Below are positions 53,670 to 62,342 of a DNA stretch of 64,000 nt, piece after piece. Location of the stretch: NCBI RefSeq assembly GCF_014284175.1, contig NZ_JACOGA010000005.1, positions 124,001-188,000 of the forward strand, read 5' to 3'. Below the pieces are notes generated by a model that saw only the letters and a list, made by a program, of their open reading frames with translations, was not told where the DNA came from and searched no databases. The first letter of the stretch is position 1; every line of letters starts with the position of its first letter. Source of the stretch: Affinundibacterium flavidum (lineage in GTDB: Bacteria; Pseudomonadota; Gammaproteobacteria; Burkholderiales; Burkholderiaceae_D). Made by a program: the position numbers and the translations under genes.

Positions 53670-56081
53670 ATGATACGTATTCGCAAACTGCATACACGGA
53701 TCATCTTTGCTTTTTCTGTCTTGCTGTCGATGGTGTTGATCGTCGAGCTGGCAGTGGTGAATAGCGTGGTTTCTCAGAGCGCGAATGAGGCGGTTGAGCA
53801 TAATTTATTGGCGGGCGAACGGCTTTTTAATTCCATACAAAAAGACAATATCAAACGGCTTTCGCAGTCGGCCGGTATCCTGACCTCCGATTTTGCGTTT
53901 ATCAAAGCAACGGCGACGGGTGATCACAATACGATTGTTTCTGTGTTGCTCAATCATGGTGGACGAATTAATGCTGACATCTCGATGTTGGTCGCCCCCG
54001 ATAATCGCTTGATCGCTGATACCTTCCGCAGTAACTCTTCCGATCAAAAATTTCCCTTTCCAGAGTTGATCAAGCGCGCCGAACAACATGGGCAAACCAC
54101 GTCTATCGTCATGTTGGATGGCAAGCTTTATCAATTAATCGTCGTTCCTGTCATGGCACCGCTACCCGTTGCCTGGCTTGCATTAGGCTTTGTGATCGAT
54201 GACAAATTCGCAAAAAATCTCAAAGATCTGACTGGATTAGAGGTTTCTTTCTTAACCCCAATCTCAGGACAAGAACGCTTAAACGTACTCGCCACCACCC
54301 TGAGTGCCAATCGGGCTACAGATTTGTCCAGTGATCTGAGAAAAATTTCCGAAACTTCCGGAGCCAGCACGAAGGTGTTAACACTCGCTAACGAAGCCTA
54401 TCTGGCGCGAATTGATCATTTGAAAATCGATGATGGCACACAAGCGATTACGGTTTTGCAGCAATCGCTAGATGTTGCGCTAGCACCACTATTTAATTTG
54501 CGTTGGATTCTGACTGCACTTGGGCTTTTTGCATTGATGGCGACCTTGATTGCGGGATACAAAATTGCACGAAATATCTCCAAGCCTTTAGTGGATTTAA
54601 GTCTGGTCGCACAAGACATCGAAGCAGGACATTATTCTCAAGCGATGGTCGTAGCGCGAGATGATGAAGTCGGACAACTTGCGACTGCATTTCAAAACAT
54701 GTCTAAAGGTATTGCGAGTCGCGAAGAGAAGATCAGCGAACTCGCTTATCGCGATCGATTGACCGGGCTTGCCAACCGCACCTCTTTCAATATAGCGGTC
54801 ACAGAGGCAATTAACTATCCGTCTGGGCAAGCGACTACTTTTTCTATTCTGCTGATTGATATAGATCGATTTAAGGAAGTTAACGATATCCTAGGACATC
54901 ATATCGGTGACCTGTTATTACAAGAAATCTCTCGTCGCTTACAAGCATCACTGGATCAAAACCGGACTCTGGTCGCCCGTCTTGGCGGCGATGAATTCGG
55001 CATCTTTGTCCCAACGATAGATCAAGACGAGACGATCAAATTGTCGCAACTGATCCTAGCGGCACTCGACCAGGCGATTTCTTTAGAAGGTCATCAACTC
55101 ATTGCCAGTGGCAGTATTGGAGTGGTGCAATTTCCGACCGATGGTGCAGATTTTAATGCGCTATTGCGTCACGCTGAATTAGCGATGTACACCGCAAAAC
55201 GCGGCAATAGCGGCTTTGCGCTGTACGACCCGAGTCTGGAAAGCACGACACAACAAAATTTATCTTTGATGGCGGAACTCAAACACGCAATCGAGCACAA
55301 TGAACTTCAACTTTACTATCAACCTAAAGTAGATCTCCGAAGTAATACGATTAGCGAAGTTGAAGCACTGATTCGGTGGATACACCCAAAACGCGGCGTC
55401 ATTCCTCCGGATCAATTTATTCCTTTTGCTGAAAGCACAGGATTTATCGCAACAATCACTGAATGGGTCATCGAACGCGCGCTAGAGCAACGCGCAGCTT
55501 GGCAGACAATCGGTCTTCCCTTATCCATCTCCATCAATATTTCCGCGCGTGATTTGTTGAATGCGAAACTCCCAGCAAAATTTGCGCAGTTGATGCAAAC
55601 GCACAATGCCTCACCCGACTGGCTTAGCCTTGAGATTACCGAAAGCGCGATCATGACCGACCCCAAAGGGGCGATGCATGTGCTGAATCAATTGCGACAA
55701 AGTGGTCTTCACATGTCGATTGACGATTTTGGCACTGGCTATTCTTCACTCGCCTATCTGAAAAAATTACCGGTAAATGAACTCAAAATCGATAAATCCT
55801 TCATTACCGATATGGAGAATGATCCCGACGATGCCACCATCGTGCGATCAACTATCGATTTAGGCCACAATATGGGTCTACGGGTCATCGCCGAAGGTGT
55901 GGAAAATCAGGCAACCTGGGACGCTTTAATGGCCATGGGTTGCGACTCCATCCAAGGCTACTTTGTGAGCAGGCCATTGGCGCCTGAAAAATTAATGCTA
56001 TGGATACAAAATTCAAATTGGAAATTTAGCCCTTCAGCGCATCCTCATCTACCAGCAGGTACCGACCATGTCTCTTCATAA
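53670..56081 (+). CDS. membrane receptor with GGDEF and EAL domains
   Basis: 803 residues from the ATG at 53670 (a GTG lies 15 codons upstream). TM1 is about residues 8-30, a periplasmic sensor domain (dCACHE-like) about 36-270, TM2 about 275-297, HAMP about 298-350, GGDEF about 362-520 with an intact GGDEFG (near 438), and EAL about 540-785 with an intact EVEALIRW (near 564) and DDFGTGYSSLAYL. Both halves look catalytically competent for cyclic di-GMP synthesis and breakdown. Its stop overlaps the next gene's start. Confidence 0.9.
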   Translation: MIRIRKLHTRIIFAFSVLLSMVLIVELAVVNSVVSQSANEAVEHNLLAGERLFNSIQKDNIKRLSQSAGILTSDFAFIKATATGDHNTIVSVLLNHGGRINADISMLVAPDNRLIADTFRSNSSDQKFPFPELIKRAEQHGQTTSIVMLDGKLYQLIVVPVMAPLPVAWLALGFVIDDKFAKNLKDLTGLEVSFLTPISGQERLNVLATTLSANRATDLSSDLRKISETSGASTKVLTLANEAYLARIDHLKIDDGTQAITVLQQSLDVALAPLFNLRWILTALGLFALMATLIAGYKIARNISKPLVDLSLVAQDIEAGHYSQAMVVARDDEVGQLATAFQNMSKGIASREEKISELAYRDRLTGLANRTSFNIAVTEAINYPSGQATTFSILLIDIDRFKEVNDILGHHIGDLLLQEISRRLQASLDQNRTLVARLGGDEFGIFVPTIDQDETIKLSQLILAALDQAISLEGHQLIASGSIGVVQFPTDGADFNALLRHAELAMYTAKRGNSGFALYDPSLESTTQQNLSLMAELKHAIEHNELQLYYQPKVDLRSNTISEVEALIRWIHPKRGVIPPDQFIPFAESTGFIATITEWVIERALEQRAAWQTIGLPLSISINISARDLLNAKLPAKFAQLMQTHNASPDWLSLEITESAIMTDPKGAMHVLNQLRQSGLHMSIDDFGTGYSSLAYLKKLPVNELKIDKSFITDMENDPDDATIVRSTIDLGHNMGLRVIAEGVENQATWDALMAMGCDSIQGYFVSRPLAPEKLMLWIQNSNWKFSPSAHPHLPAGTDHVSS

Positions 56082-56952
56082 ACACAGGTTCTTACCCGTC
56101 GCGACTTTACTCCTAATCGCTAGTGCAACGACGGCACAAGCCGACAATTTCGCGCAATTCGATACGCGCTTGCGTTATGACAGCAATCTCGGAAATGCAA
56201 AGCGGCCTTATATCGTTAGCGATAGCAGTCTGATGACAAGTTTTAGCATAGGCCAACAGCACTTTATCGACGACAGCAATTTCAATTTTTCGTATGCTGC
56301 CAAGCTATCGAATGAAAGCTTCAATCAGCTCACGGGATTGAGCCGTTCTGGTGCTGGCTTACAAATCAATGGAAAGAATAAATTTGGCATCGGCCCTTAC
56401 GCGCCTAGTGTGAGTCTGGGATTCGGGTTGGAACGTCAAGCGTTTCGCGATAAAGAACGTAATGCGACATCGCATCAAATCGAACTCAAAGCCAGCAAGC
56501 GCCTTTCTGCAAGCTTCAATCTCTGGGGTTCAGTCACTACAGAAAAAAACCACGCTGATCATCAAGAGCGCGTCGAATACTACGTCCCTGGCACAACATT
56601 TGAGACGAGCAATCGTGTCTACAAACTCAATCTTGATTTCGCCCAAAATGAATCAAGCATCTGGAATATTAGCTACGCCATCCGTCGGGGCGATGTCTTA
56701 GTCACGACCAAAGCGGACGTCGCTTACATCTACGCGATCGCCCGTGCGATTCGTCCCGACAATAGTTTTGGTGCGAATCGAGATATCTATCGCTTAGACG
56801 GCAGCACGCAAACTTTATCGGCTGGGCTCACGCACGGCATAGACAGCAACTGGTCGGTCAATGTCAATCTTCAAAAACACTGGACCACAATTCCAAGGGG
56901 CACAAACTATCAACGTCATGTACTTGCCCTCAGTGCTAGCTACCAATTTTAA
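56068..56952 (+). CDS. outer-membrane beta-barrel-like protein
   Basis: 294 residues, family not recognised by name. A signal peptide ending TTAQADN is followed by regularly alternating hydrophobic/polar strands with aromatic girdles (FSIGQQHFIDDSNFNFSYAA, VSLGFGLERQAF, WNISYAIRRGDV) and a final strand HVLALSASYQF ending in Phe. This is the look of an outer-membrane barrel of about 14 strands. The ATG overlaps the GGDEF/EAL gene by 14 bases, so the two are translationally coupled. A porin or an export conduit is possible. Confidence 0.75.
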   Translation: MSLHKHRFLPVATLLLIASATTAQADNFAQFDTRLRYDSNLGNAKRPYIVSDSSLMTSFSIGQQHFIDDSNFNFSYAAKLSNESFNQLTGLSRSGAGLQINGKNKFGIGPYAPSVSLGFGLERQAFRDKERNATSHQIELKASKRLSASFNLWGSVTTEKNHADHQERVEYYVPGTTFETSNRVYKLNLDFAQNESSIWNISYAIRRGDVLVTTKADVAYIYAIARAIRPDNSFGANRDIYRLDGSTQTLSAGLTHGIDSNWSVNVNLQKHWTTIPRGTNYQRHVLALSASYQF

Positions 56953-56977
56953 AAAATCAATTTTAAGGACAAATGCC

Positions 56978-57634
56978 ATGCACATATTGAAGCTCAAGAG
57001 CTGGGCGATCATTTGCTTATGTCTTTCAAGTTTGGCGCAGGCAGGCGAGATTCGCGTCAACGTCAAAGACCAACAAGCGAAACCAGTAGAAGATGCAGTG
57101 CTATTACTGACTCCCGTCGATCCTGCCAAAATGCCGCGACTCAAACCTAAGGATGAGGTCGTCGATCAGATTGATAAAGAGTTTATGCCCTATGTCAAAC
57201 CTGTGGTCGCAGGATCAAAAATATTTTTCCCTAACAAAGATAATGTGCGTCACCACGTATATTCATTTTCACCGGCTAAGTCCTTCGAAATTCAACTCTA
57301 TTCAGGCAAATCTGCCGCACCAGTGACACTAGACAAACCCGGCATCGTTGTTCTTGGTTGTAATATTCACGATTGGATGCTTGGGTATATTTATGTCGCT
57401 GACACGCCCTATTTTGGCAAGTCGAAAGCGGATGGCACGATCGTGATCGAAGGGCTACCTGAAGGCGACTATCAAATGCGCATTTGGCATCCTGGTATGG
57501 GGATGACGGCAGGTGAATCAGGAAAACAAGTCAGCATCCACGACAGCGGCACGATGCAACTCAATTGGCAAATCAATGTCAAACCAGTGACAAGAATTTC
57601 TCGCAAGAGCTCAAATCAAGATCCGGGATATTGA
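56978..57634 (+). CDS. exported cupredoxin-like (methylamine-utilisation-type) protein
   Basis: 218 residues from the ATG at 56978, with AAGGAC upstream and a signal peptide ending LAQAGEI. A carboxypeptidase-regulatory-like beta domain and a type I copper-like site are visible: VRHHVYSF (His, about residue 92), VVLGCNIHDWMLGYI with Cys, His and Met in cupredoxin order (about 125-139). A second small beta domain with EGLPEGDYQMRIWHPGM follows. Predicted periplasmic electron carrier or copper-binding protein. Third gene of the GGDEF/EAL-barrel triad, 25 bases after the barrel gene. Confidence 0.8.
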   Translation: MHILKLKSWAIICLCLSSLAQAGEIRVNVKDQQAKPVEDAVLLLTPVDPAKMPRLKPKDEVVDQIDKEFMPYVKPVVAGSKIFFPNKDNVRHHVYSFSPAKSFEIQLYSGKSAAPVTLDKPGIVVLGCNIHDWMLGYIYVADTPYFGKSKADGTIVIEGLPEGDYQMRIWHPGMGMTAGESGKQVSIHDSGTMQLNWQINVKPVTRISRKSSNQDPGY

Positions 57635-57698
57635 TTCTGCTCATTCAGTACGATCTTAGTTCCTATGATAGCCCCCACTCACTTAGCACGCTGCGCAT

Positions 57699-59137
57699 AT
57701 GTTCAAATTCAAAATACTGTCTACTTTTTTTGTGGCACTTAGTCTCAGTACAAACCTACTTGCCGCAGACAAAATTCCCGCTGATTTATCGTTGACTGGT
57801 GCCCGCATCATTGATGTCGCTGGCGGCCGGACCTTGCTTGGTAAAACGGTGTTAATCCGTGGCGATAGCATTTTGGCGGTGGTTGATCAAAAAGACTTGA
57901 GTCGCTACGCCCCTAAGCACACGGTGAATTTGCGCGGTAAATATGTGATGCCGGGCTTGTGGGATACCCATGTGCATTTTGGTGGTGGAGCAGAACTGAT
58001 TGAGGAGAATAAACACCTCTTGCCACTGTATCTGGCGCATGGAATTACTGCCGTGCATGATTGTGCTGGCGACTTATCCGATACGGTATTGAACTGGCGC
58101 GCCAAGATTGCGAGTGGTGAAATGTCGGGGCCAACGATTTTTACTTCAGGTGCCAAATTAGAAGGTTATAAGCCTTTATGGAAAGGAACAATCGAAGTTG
58201 GTACGGCCGAAGAAGTCAGTGCGGCACTCGATAAGCTGCAAGGACAACAAGTGGATTTTGTGAAGATCACAGAGAACACCATGACTCCTGCCATCTATCT
58301 GGAAAGCTTGAAGCAAGTCAGAGCGCGAGGCATGGCTAGCTCTGCGCATATTCCTGTGCAACTCACTTTGGATCAGGTCTTTGCCGCAGGCTTGAGCAGC
58401 ATAGAACATCAATCCTATTTGTTACGTGCCGCAACGCCGGAAGAAGCAGCATTAACCGAGGCGGTGGCGCAAGGAAAAATCACCAGCAAAGAAGCGATGA
58501 AGCGCAGTCTTGCCAGTTATGATGAAGCGACGGCGCGCGCTGCCTTTCGACGTATGGCTGCGGCGGGAACTGCGATTGTGCCCACGCTATATGGCTCCTA
58601 CGTCACGGCTTACCTCGATCAAAACGATCACAGCCATGACGACTATCTGCAATACATAGGCAAAGGTTTGCGCGCGACGTATGACTGGCGCGTACAACGG
58701 GCTGCACAAGACGATGCAGAGGCGATTAAAACGCGTCATGCGCTGTTTGAAAATCCGCTTCTTTACTGCCGATTCTGGCGCAAGAAGGTGTCAGCATTAT
58801 CGCCGGTACCGATGCCGGATTTCTCAATTCATTTGATTATCCCGGCATCGCTTTGCATGATGAAATTGCTCTATACGTGAAGTATGGATTAACGCCAGCA
58901 CAGGCCTTGCAAAGTGCAGTGCTCGCTGGCCCGCGACTACTGGGCAAATCAGATCGCTATGGCAGTATCAGTAAAAATAAAGTAGCGGATTTATTAGTAT
59001 TAAATGCTAACCCTTTAAAGAATATCCAAGCCACACGGGATATTTATCTGGTGCTAAGCCGGGGTAAAACCTACGACCAGGCAAGTTTGAAGAAAATGTT
59101 AAACGACACCAAGAACTGGGTCGCCAATCCGCATTAA
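57699..59137 (+). pseudogene. exported amidohydrolase (imidazolonepropionase-like), frameshifted
   Basis: Signal peptide (LSTNLLAADK), then amidohydrolase motifs GARIIDVAGGRTLLGKTVLI, MPGLWDTHVHFGGG, and HIPVQL in the first frame. Near 58757-58770 the sequence slips by -1: the continuation LPILAQEGVSIIAGTDAGFL, ALHDEIALYVKYGLTPAQAL and GSISKNKVADLLVLNANPL is in the next frame. So one base is missing relative to an intact gene of about 480 codons. Without the shift the product stops at 58880. Either a recent inactivation or a read error. Confidence 0.85.
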
Positions 59138-59303
59138 TCGGAGAAGACACGGCACAATGGGAATAAAACCGGGCCTATCGTCGGATTTCGTAGGAAATTG
59201 ACATTCCAAGACGACGACATGGCTTGCGACATTGGACAGACCAATTTAGAATAAACCTTGTCATTTTTATCCCCCCTCTACTTCTCTTACCTCCTAAGAT
59301 TCA

Positions 59304-60002
59304 ATGAAAAAAGTTGCTGCTGCAGTCGAAACTCTCGCCCCTGAACCACGCTTGTATCGCGTCGTTTCCGCCCGCATTCAACAACTGATCAAAGAAGAAA
59401 ACATCGCCGCTGGTGAGCGCCTGCCATCTGAGCGTGATTTAGCCAGCAAACTCAACGTCAGCCGCGCTTCATTACGTGAAGCATTGATCGCCTTGGAGCT
59501 AGGCGGCATCGTTGAGGTTCGTGGTGGTTCTGGCGTCTATGTGAGTGAGCAGGCAAAAGCCGAAGCTGATGTCTTAGAAGTAGGCCCTGGCCCGTTTGAA
59601 GTCCTTTCTGCACGTCGCCTCATCGAATCGGAAGTCGCTGCAATCGCAGCCAAAAATGCAACCGACTCTGCTATTGATGCGATTTTAAAAGCGGTATTAG
59701 AAATGGAACGCCATCATGACAATCGCAATGAAAATGAAATGGCTGATAGAAATTTCCATCTGGCGATTGCCCGCGCGACTGGCAATAGTGCCTTGGTTGG
59801 TGTGATTGAATATTTATGGAATCAACGCGGCAGCTTGTGGCACAAGTTGAAGGAACATTTTCAGACTGAAGAATTACGCAAGCAAACTCTGCTCGATCAT
59901 CGTGCCATCTTAGAAGCAATTGCTGCGCATGACGCGAATGGTGCGAAACAAGCCATGCGGGCACATCTGGATCGCGTTAGCCGAACTTTTTCTCGCGGTT
60001 GA
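59304..60002 (+). CDS. GntR/FadR-family transcription regulator (FCD domain)
   Basis: 232 residues. N-terminal winged helix: IKEENIAAGERLPSERDLAS followed by LNVSRASLREALIALELGG (about 30-70). C-terminal all-helical FCD domain with the metal/ligand-binding His residues in DRNFHLAIARATGN and LLDHRAILEAIAAHD. Effectors of this family are usually small carboxylates; no dedicated operon is adjacent, so the target is unknown. TTACCTCCTAAG precedes the ATG. Confidence 0.9.
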   Translation: MKKVAAAVETLAPEPRLYRVVSARIQQLIKEENIAAGERLPSERDLASKLNVSRASLREALIALELGGIVEVRGGSGVYVSEQAKAEADVLEVGPGPFEVLSARRLIESEVAAIAAKNATDSAIDAILKAVLEMERHHDNRNENEMADRNFHLAIARATGNSALVGVIEYLWNQRGSLWHKLKEHFQTEELRKQTLLDHRAILEAIAAHDANGAKQAMRAHLDRVSRTFSRG

Positions 60003-60117
60003 TTTCAACTAAATTTAGGCTCACAGACGTTAGCTTAGATAATCTCTTGGTGCGGATGCAACCTCATAGGCGCTGACCAAACCTCAATATTAGCGGTAAG
60101 CCGGATAGATAATATGT

Positions 60118-60139
60118 CCCCGCCCCTTCAAGGGGCGGG
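60118..60139. repeat. REP-like palindrome, family D
   Basis: Perfect 10-bp arms CCCGCCCCTT (60119-60128) and AAGGGGCGGG (60130-60139) around one base, followed by TTAGTGTGGGGATGAG. No T tract follows. It lies between convergent regulator and DoxX genes. Confidence 0.65.
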
Positions 60140-60219
60140 TTAGTGTGGGGATGAGTTTGATAACTAATCATTCTTTACTATTGATCGGCGGTGCTTGGCC
60201 AAACCCACCGCAAATTCAA

Positions 60220-60630
60220 TCAAGCCCCACGTCGTGCATCCAGACTCCAGCCACCGGCGCCGAATGCTGCGATTGCCATCAGGCCGCCAGCGACGGCAAT
60301 GTTTTTGAAGAATAACAATTGCGTGACATAAGTCTGATCTGCTGGTACTGCCCAATAGGCGTGGAAGATGAAGGAAGCGACCAAGGTGAAGAAGGCAAGT
60401 GCCAGCGCAGCGTAGCGAGTTCCGAGGCCAACGAGCAGCGCGATGCCGCCACCGATTTCAAGTATGACTGCCGCCGCTGCTGCTAGTGTTGGTGCAGGTA
60501 AGCCGACGGAAGCGATGTAGCCTACCGTGCCAGCAAAGCCGGTGATTTTGGCGAGCCCTGCCGGTAAAAATAAAGCGGCGATTAAGAGGCGTCCTGCGAA
60601 GGCTAAGGGATTTTGTAATTGATTAAACAT
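60220..60630 (-). CDS. DoxX-family membrane protein
   Basis: 136 residues from the ATG at 60630, which has AAAGGA upstream and begins the usual QNPLAFAGRLLIAALFLPAG. Four membrane segments are visible at about 10-28, 42-64, 68-88 and 105-125, with KITGFAGTVGYIASVGLPAP between the first two. DoxX/YqjF-type proteins are linked to redox stress, but the reaction is not settled. The pirin gene lies upstream on the same strand. Confidence 0.87.
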   Translation of the reverse strand: MFNQLQNPLAFAGRLLIAALFLPAGLAKITGFAGTVGYIASVGLPAPTLAAAAAVILEIGGGIALLVGLGTRYAALALAFFTLVASFIFHAYWAVPADQTYVTQLLFFKNIAVAGGLMAIAAFGAGGWSLDARRGA

Positions 60631-60780
60631 GATATTTCCTTTTAGTGAGTGATCGACTGATGTAATGTTGATTGCTATTTTGTGGCTATTCTTCCGAACC
60701 GAACTCGAATATCGCTCGGAAGAATTCGCATTACTGCATTGCATTTCTTAATAATGTTCCTAATTCCGAACCACCCTCAC

Positions 60781-60802
60781 CCTCTTCCGCTTGCGGGAGA
60801 GG
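60781..60802. repeat. REP-like hairpin, family C (single copy)
   Basis: Arms CCTCTTCCGC and GCGGGAGAGG around TT, preceded by CCACCCTCAC. Same family as the pair at 43203-43356, here alone and with one mismatch in the stem. Between the pirin and DoxX genes. Confidence 0.7.
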
Positions 60803-60881
60803 AAAAAGCGAGGCCCGACGTTTTTGGCTCAATTCAAAGCTAATAAGCCAATAGGCAATTCATGCTGCTTGATTGTAAAAA

Positions 60882-61583
60882 CTACGCAGCCAGATCAAAG
60901 ACCAATACTTCGGCATCTTTACCCTGACTTAACTGCAAGCGACTTTCGTCTGCGATCAGTAGAGCATCGCCACCACTTAATTGTTGACCATTCACATTTA
61001 ACTCACCGCGAATCAGATGCACATAGGCTTTGCGTGCGGGGTTCAAATTGATTTCTGCTTGTTCTGCTCCATCAAATAAACCAGCATAAAGCGCTGCATC
61101 GGCATTCATGGATACTGAATCTCCCACACCATCGGGTGAGGCGACCAGACTTAATGCGCCACGCTTGCTGGTGGCCGGTATGGTTTTTTGTTCATAGCCT
61201 GGCTCGACGTTCAACAACTTCGGGCGTATCCAGATTTGCAGGAAATGGGTTTGTTGACCTTCAGCGTGATTAAATTCGCTGTGGCGCACACCCGTCCCTG
61301 CACTCATGCGTTGCACGTCACCAGGTGGAATGCCTTTCACATTGCCCATGCTGTCTTTGTGTGCAAGCTCACCAGACAAGACATAGCTAATGATTTCCAT
61401 ATCACGATGGCCATGTGTTCCAAAGCCAGTGCCCGGCGCAATACGGTCTTCATTGATGACTAGTAAATTGCCCCAACCTGTATGTTCAGAATCGTAATAG
61501 TTGGCGAAGGAAAAGCTGTGTTGGCTTTTTAACCAGCCATGATCGGCGTGGCCACGGTCTTGTGATTTTCTTAAAGTAAGCAT
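60882..61583 (-). CDS. pirin-family cupin protein
   Basis: 233 residues. Two cupin halves; the first has the metal-binding set HGHRDMEIISYVLSGELAH and the upstream GFGTHGH, followed by RMSAGTGVRHSEFNH (His and Glu ligands) and LQIWIRP. The second half is degenerate, as is usual for YhaK/pirin. Some relatives act as quercetin 2,3-dioxygenase; the role here is unknown. Cytoplasmic. It shares the strand with doxX. Confidence 0.9.
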   Translation of the reverse strand: MLTLRKSQDRGHADHGWLKSQHSFSFANYYDSEHTGWGNLLVINEDRIAPGTGFGTHGHRDMEIISYVLSGELAHKDSMGNVKGIPPGDVQRMSAGTGVRHSEFNHAEGQQTHFLQIWIRPKLLNVEPGYEQKTIPATSKRGALSLVASPDGVGDSVSMNADAALYAGLFDGAEQAEINLNPARKAYVHLIRGELNVNGQQLSGGDALLIADESRLQLSQGKDAEVLVFDLAA

Positions 61584-61691
61584 GTTGATCTCCAGTTAGG
61601 CGCATCAGCTTGTTTAGCTTTAGAACTAAGGCTGATGCGATGGAAGAATTATGCTACGAACAAAAACCGTCTTGGCTGAGCTGCTTTGAAG

Positions 61692-61718
61692 ACATCGTTC
61701 AAATTTTTTGAACGATGT
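61692..61718. terminator. inverted repeat after the unknown gene at 61734
   Basis: 12-bp arms ACATCGTTCAAA and TTTGAACGATGT with a 3-base loop. The T-richness is greater on the plus side (TGTTTATTT) than on the minus side, so its use as the terminator of the minus-strand gene is only probable. It could instead be an operator of the pirin gene upstream region. Confidence 0.5.
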
Positions 61719-61733
61719 TGTTTATTTAAAATT

Positions 61734-62255
61734 TTACTTAAAATTTAAGGCCAAGGTAGACGAAAAATCGACTGCGGCCCATTCTTTGGCTAAAGCCAGT
61801 GCTGGTTGAAATAAGGCAGTTTTGGGCTCTACCTCGGCAAATGAATAGGGCGCCGTGTTCCTTGCGCTACAAGCCATATCGGAGGCGTAGATAAACATCT
61901 CAGTATCGAACTCGCCTGCCCATAATTGCGTTTGCAAAGCTTCGACGATGGCTTCTACCTGCACAGCTTCCGCAGTGACATCCGCGGTCACGTCACCAGT
62001 AACGTCACTAGTAAATTCAGCATTGCTTTTATCATGCACGCTTTCCATCACAAACGTCGGATCTGCGCCGCGAGCGACTAAGCTGAGAAAACCAAATTCA
62101 AACGGCAATGCGGACTCCACAACATAGTGGATCAAATCATGCGGCAAGATGCCCTGTCTTGGCATGCTGCATTGGCTGCTACTACCATCGGCTCTGACAA
62201 AACTAAGTTGATCATATTTATCGGTCGGTGCGTTTTTTTTGGCAATGAGTTTCAT
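61734..62255 (-). CDS. unknown protein with a short Asp-Val-Thr repeat
   Basis: 173 residues from the ATG at 62255 (an in-frame codon 8 upstream is less likely). No family recognised. The first 80 residues (DQLSFVRADGSSSQCSMPRQ, then LIHYVVESALPFEFGFLSLV) look like a compact domain. Residues about 88-105 are a short repeat, TSDVTGDVTADVTAEAV, from a repetitive DNA patch at about 61976-62011. The C-terminus is helical. It starts 87 bases after the GGDEF/EAL gene ends and may be transcribed with it. Confidence 0.65.
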   Translation of the reverse strand: MKLIAKKNAPTDKYDQLSFVRADGSSSQCSMPRQGILPHDLIHYVVESALPFEFGFLSLVARGADPTFVMESVHDKSNAEFTSDVTGDVTADVTAEAVQVEAIVEALQTQLWAGEFDTEMFIYASDMACSARNTAPYSFAEVEPKTALFQPALALAKEWAAVDFSSTLALNFK

Positions 62256-62342
62256 AAGCTTGATTGGCGAACAGTTCAACTCTAAGTTTTCAGCTAAATT
62301 TTCAGAATGAAGCGCCTATGGTAATTCGGCTCTTGGAATTTG

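Noticed and set aside
58757..58780. Programmed -1 frameshift in the amidohydrolase gene
   Set aside because: No X XXY YYZ heptamer in the zero frame and no clear downstream stimulatory structure; simple mutation or error is more likely.
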